Position numbers and translations under genes: made by a program. Of a stretch of 64,000 nucleotides of DNA, positions 61,312-64,000 are shown piece after piece. Below the pieces are notes generated by a model. That model was not told the DNA's origin. It worked only from the letters and a program-made list of their open reading frames with translations, and made no database searches. Each line of letters opens with the position of its first letter. Positions within the stretch are counted from its first letter, which is position 1. Location of the stretch: contig JAPPGH010000017.1 in NCBI GenBank assembly GCA_026914155.1, forward strand, positions 62,001 through 126,000, written 5' to 3'. This stretch comes from Candidatus Palauibacter rhopaloidicola. GTDB lineage: Bacteria > Gemmatimonadota > Gemmatimonadetes > Palauibacterales > Palauibacteraceae.

Positions 61312-61331
61312 CACCAGAAAGGTACTCCCCG

Positions 61332-62444
61332 ATGTCAACGGTATCTCGTTGTACCTCCATCTTCTTGACGCTGGCCGTTACTTCATGCGCCGAGCCGGCA
61401 TCGGATCGATCCAGCACCGGTACGCAGTCCGCTGTCATGATCGACCGCCGCATTGATGCGGAAACCTCCTGGATTCCGTCGGTGCGGATTGGCTTAGCGG
61501 AAGGTCCGGCGGAGTATCTGTTCTTCCGGGCTTCGGATGGCTTCCGGACTGAGGCCGGGGAGTTATATGTGGCGAACTCCGGAACGGGCGAGATCCGTGT
61601 CTATTCGGACACAGGGCAGTTTCTGTATTCCTTTGGTCAAATGGGCGAAGGCCCTGGGGAGTTCAGGAATCTGCGATCGATCGAGGTTACCGATGATGGT
61701 TCCGTCCTGGCCTTGGACGCGCAGGGAGGCCGCATATCGATCTTTGACGAGACAGGGGGGTATCGTCGCTCGTTCTCTGTCGCTTTGGCGGACGCCCACC
61801 AGCAACCGAGCCGCATGTGGGTCGGACCCGCTTCGGAAGTCTTCGTTACGGTTACGAGTGGTTTGGACCCACGGCAGATGAGTGTTGCGCGGGACTCGTT
61901 GCGGGTGCTCCGTGTTGACACCGAACGGCCCGATCCGGAGGTGCTTTTTTCGGTTGGTGACATGTGGTGGGAGAGTTCGGCGGGTGCGACGGGCTATCGT
62001 ATGCAAGCGGCGATGGCAGGGCCGGCCGCGGCGATAACCTCACGGGGTGGAACGTTCGCCACGAGTTCCAATGACAGGCCGGCGATCGAGATTCGGGATG
62101 CGCGAGGAGGGCTGCTTGCAACGTGGGCGGACCCGCACCACCCTCGCGGCGAGCCGAGTGGAGCCGGCGAGGTGGAGTCGCTTGAAGAGGCCAACCAGCG
62201 AGGCCGGTTTTACGCACAGCTGCGTTGGAGTGCCAGCGGCGACCACCTTTGGATTGGAGATGCCGGGTTACCCAATGACGCGACTCGTATTTGGACAATC
62301 GTTGATCGGGACGGCCGCCCGGTTGGGAGGACGTCGCTCCCGCTGGCAGCAAATCTGTGGCAGGTCGGCCGAGATTTCTTGCTGCTCAAGACCGTGGATG
62401 ATTTTGGAGTCGAGCGCGTCGAGGTGTGGAGGCCAGATCCGTAG
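61332..62444 (+). CDS. Six-bladed beta-propeller lipoprotein
   Basis: The 370-residue lipoprotein has signal/lipobox LTLAVTSCAEP and propeller repeats of the six-bladed type (SFGQMGEGPGEFRNLRSIEV with the GxGPGEF motif, VYSDTGQFLYSF, ISIFDETGGYRRSF). Proteins like this bind ligands or partners at the outer surface or periplasm; no catalytic site is visible. GC content is lower and codon use looser than in neighbouring genes, as in the third module of the 19.7 kb protein. A GAAAGG site precedes the ATG. It follows the blaI relic. Confidence 0.75.
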   Translation: MSTVSRCTSIFLTLAVTSCAEPASDRSSTGTQSAVMIDRRIDAETSWIPSVRIGLAEGPAEYLFFRASDGFRTEAGELYVANSGTGEIRVYSDTGQFLYSFGQMGEGPGEFRNLRSIEVTDDGSVLALDAQGGRISIFDETGGYRRSFSVALADAHQQPSRMWVGPASEVFVTVTSGLDPRQMSVARDSLRVLRVDTERPDPEVLFSVGDMWWESSAGATGYRMQAAMAGPAAAITSRGGTFATSSNDRPAIEIRDARGGLLATWADPHHPRGEPSGAGEVESLEEANQRGRFYAQLRWSASGDHLWIGDAGLPNDATRIWTIVDRDGRPVGRTSLPLAANLWQVGRDFLLLKTVDDFGVERVEVWRPDP

Positions 62445-62542
62445 CAGACGATGAGGCGACCGCCCTGCGCCCCGCGGGCAACCATCCGCGGGGCGACGGG
62501 TTCTCTGGGAGCGGACGACGGCACCGCACCCGGAGGGAACCC

Positions 62543-63865
62543 ATGATCCAACCAACCTGGCGTCATTCCCTGTCCGGGGCGGGCCTCTGTCTCCTGGTTG
62601 CGTGCGGGGGTGATGGCGCCGGCGGGGCGCCCGCCGGCGGGTCGGGGGCCATGGACGGTCCCGATTTCACGATCGCTCCGGCGTTTGAATCACGCTGGGT
62701 CGCCGGCGCCCTGGATGGGGAAGACTGGGAGGTCTTCGGGTCCATCGCCGACCTGGTCTTCAACGAGGCGGGCGATCTCTTCATCCTGGACGAACAGGCG
62801 GGGCACGTCGTCGCGTTCGACCGGGACGGGGTCCACCTTCGAACCATCTCCCGGCAGGGCGAAGGCCCCGGTGAACTGACCGACCCCGAATCGATATCCC
62901 TGCTCGCCGATGGTCGTCTTGCCGTGTTCGACGCCGGGCGCAGCGGGATTCAGCTCTTCACGCCGGAGGGCGAATACGCGGAATCTGCGCCCTTCGATCC
63001 GACCCAGGGCGCGCCCAGGGGCGTGGGCGCATGGCTCTCCGACGGGAGCATCATCACAAACCGCGAGTTCGTGGTCAGCGGAACGGCGGAGGCCATGTCG
63101 GTAAGCAGTTCCGTCGGCGGCACGGGAGACGCACCGGGGCGCCCCATCGCCCGCTACCGGCCGGACGGGACTCGCGAGCTGCTCTACACGGCCTGGGAGC
63201 CGCCGCCGCCCACCGGAGACGCGGCGGAAGCCAGCGGTGGCAGCTTTTCCTTCAATCTCAGCCCCGTGAGAGCGTTCGACCCGGGGCTGCATTTCGCCGC
63301 GCTATCAGACGGGCGACTCGCCGTCGTCGACTCCTCGGGATACCGGATCAGGCTGATCGGCGAGGACGGTGCCGTGAGTGAGGTGCTGGAACGGTCGCTC
63401 ACGCCGACCCCGGTGACGAACGCCGTCCGGGATGCGGAGCGGGAGCGCCGGCTGGCCGAGCTGGAGGGGAATCGGAGCCCGACGACACTCTCCATCGCGG
63501 GGCGCCCGGACATCCGTATGCCGGACGACTTCGCGAGCCAGTTGCAAGAAGCTCTCAGGGCCCGCATCGAAGAGATGACGTTCGCCGAGGTCATCCCCGC
63601 AATCGAAGCGTTGGCCGTGGACTTCGACGATCGGCTGTGGGTGGCGCGGACCCCGCTACCTGACGAGGAGGGACCGATCGACATCGTGACGCCCGACGCC
63701 CGCTACCTGGGCACGATCCAGCCAGGGGGGCTCCGCATCCCGGACGCGTTCGGCCCGGACGGCCTCATGGCCTACGTCGACACGCACGATCTCGGTTACC
63801 CGATCGTGCGCGTCGTCCAACTGGCCCCGGATCCCCAACTGCGGACGGAGAACCGGACTCCGTAG
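62543..63865 (+). CDS. Six-bladed beta-propeller lipoprotein
   Basis: The 440-residue lipoprotein begins with MIQPTWRHSL and the lipobox CLLVACGG, followed by an Ala/Gly-rich linker. Propeller motifs include GDLFILDEQAGHVVAFDRDG, SRQGEGPGELTDPESISLL and SDGRLAVVDSSGYRIRLIG. Residues 290-350 form a charged helical insertion (RDAERERRLAELEG to RIEEMTFAEVIPAIEALA) between blades, longer than in the preceding paralogue. Start at 62543 follows GGAGGGAACCC; the track ORF extends upstream over the end of the previous gene. GC content is high, like the genome around it. Confidence 0.78.
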   Translation: MIQPTWRHSLSGAGLCLLVACGGDGAGGAPAGGSGAMDGPDFTIAPAFESRWVAGALDGEDWEVFGSIADLVFNEAGDLFILDEQAGHVVAFDRDGVHLRTISRQGEGPGELTDPESISLLADGRLAVFDAGRSGIQLFTPEGEYAESAPFDPTQGAPRGVGAWLSDGSIITNREFVVSGTAEAMSVSSSVGGTGDAPGRPIARYRPDGTRELLYTAWEPPPPTGDAAEASGGSFSFNLSPVRAFDPGLHFAALSDGRLAVVDSSGYRIRLIGEDGAVSEVLERSLTPTPVTNAVRDAERERRLAELEGNRSPTTLSIAGRPDIRMPDDFASQLQEALRARIEEMTFAEVIPAIEALAVDFDDRLWVARTPLPDEEGPIDIVTPDARYLGTIQPGGLRIPDAFGPDGLMAYVDTHDLGYPIVRVVQLAPDPQLRTENRTP

Positions 63866-64000
63866 AGCCAGCGCCCGGTCGAATCCTCGAAAGTGACGCG
63901 AACGCGGGTTGCCCCGTCTACTCACGGGCGGTGCCATGGTCTATTCTCCCGGTCCGGGTCCCGGGCCATTCAACCTCGCGGACGTTCACATGACACAAAC

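Noticed and set aside
59909-61453. 514-residue minus-strand ORF opposite the second M56 gene
   Set aside because: It is the antisense of an M56 peptidase with a confident HEXXH motif.
63990-64000. ATGACACAAAC at the right edge as the start of another gene
   Set aside because: Only three codons are visible and the ribosome site is weak; not enough to call a gene. The 124 bases before it show GC-rich inverted repeats only.
1-64000. tRNA, rRNA, CRISPR arrays, insertion sequences or phage genes
   Set aside because: I saw no cloverleaf with a GTTCRANYC loop, no regular spacer array, no transposase or integrase motif, and no terminal inverted repeats.

Overview
The window is about 64 kb of very GC-rich, gene-dense bacterial DNA with short intergenic gaps; no stretch longer than 300 bases lacks a gene. 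The gene content (BlaI/M56 peptidase pairs fused to TonB-type domains, six-bladed beta-propeller lipoproteins, a VPS10/BNR-propeller exoprotein, a CarboxypepD_reg/plug protein, a BTAD regulator, long-form IspH, many secreted hydrolases with lipoprotein signals) suggests a Gram-negative member of the Gemmatimonadota, possibly an animal- or sponge-associated heterotroph. This is inference from gene families; there is no rRNA, tRNA or other phylogenetic marker RNA in the window.

Layout. 0-8.1 kb (minus strand): a tightly packed operon running serine hydrolase (class A beta-lactamase-like) - FAD oxidoreductase - soxB - soxD - soxA, in which soxA is fused in frame to a soxG-like domain and runs off the left edge. 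8.3-12.1 kb (plus): M20 deacetylase/peptidase, secreted amidase, and a PIN-toxin/antitoxin pair with an inverted-repeat operator. 12.3-22.6 kb: secreted VPS10-type propeller protein, gamma-glutamyltransferase and a TolB-like lipoprotein (both minus), M19 dipeptidase lipoprotein, then a three-module fusion lipoprotein (YVTN propeller + TraB-like domain + six-bladed propeller). 22.6-29.5 kb: DsbD, DoxX, PiT phosphate transporter, aminotransferase and a CYTH-CHAD protein. 29.6-36.7 kb: an amidohydrolase-fold lipoprotein that has lost its metal ligands, an inositol-monophosphatase family enzyme, an orphan 4-hydroxybenzoyl-CoA reductase-type FAD/Fe-S subunit, an unknown lipoprotein, Fe/Mn superoxide dismutase, phosphofructokinase and a HAD phosphatase. 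36.7-46.4 kb: Lon protease with an acidic insertion, IspH, a two-subunit ThDP decarboxylase of the sulfopyruvate/phosphonopyruvate type, an acyl-CoA dehydrogenase with a hot-dog hydratase, a small membrane protein, a kynureninase-like aminotransferase and a zinc-ribbon microprotein. 46.4-52.4 kb (minus): operon PIG-L deacetylase (frameshifted) - sodium/solute symporter - GH4 glycosidase, likely for uptake and cleavage of an acetylated glycoside.

52.6-63.9 kb (plus) is the most distinctive part. It has a plug-only TonB-receptor-like protein, an Nfu_N protein, a 1002-residue BTAD regulator with a degenerate nucleotide-binding module, then blaI followed by two tandemly duplicated M56 peptidases that carry TonB C-terminal domains. 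The first also carries two copies of a TonB-receptor plug-like segment. A short relic of a second blaI follows, then two six-bladed propeller lipoproteins. A palindrome abutting a consensus -35 box precedes blaI. I read this as a transmembrane proteolytic sensing module whose periplasmic part has been assembled from TonB and TonB-receptor pieces.

Starts were moved from the ORF track where Shine-Dalgarno sequences or signal peptides supported it. Most track ORFs are GC-rich shadow frames and are omitted.
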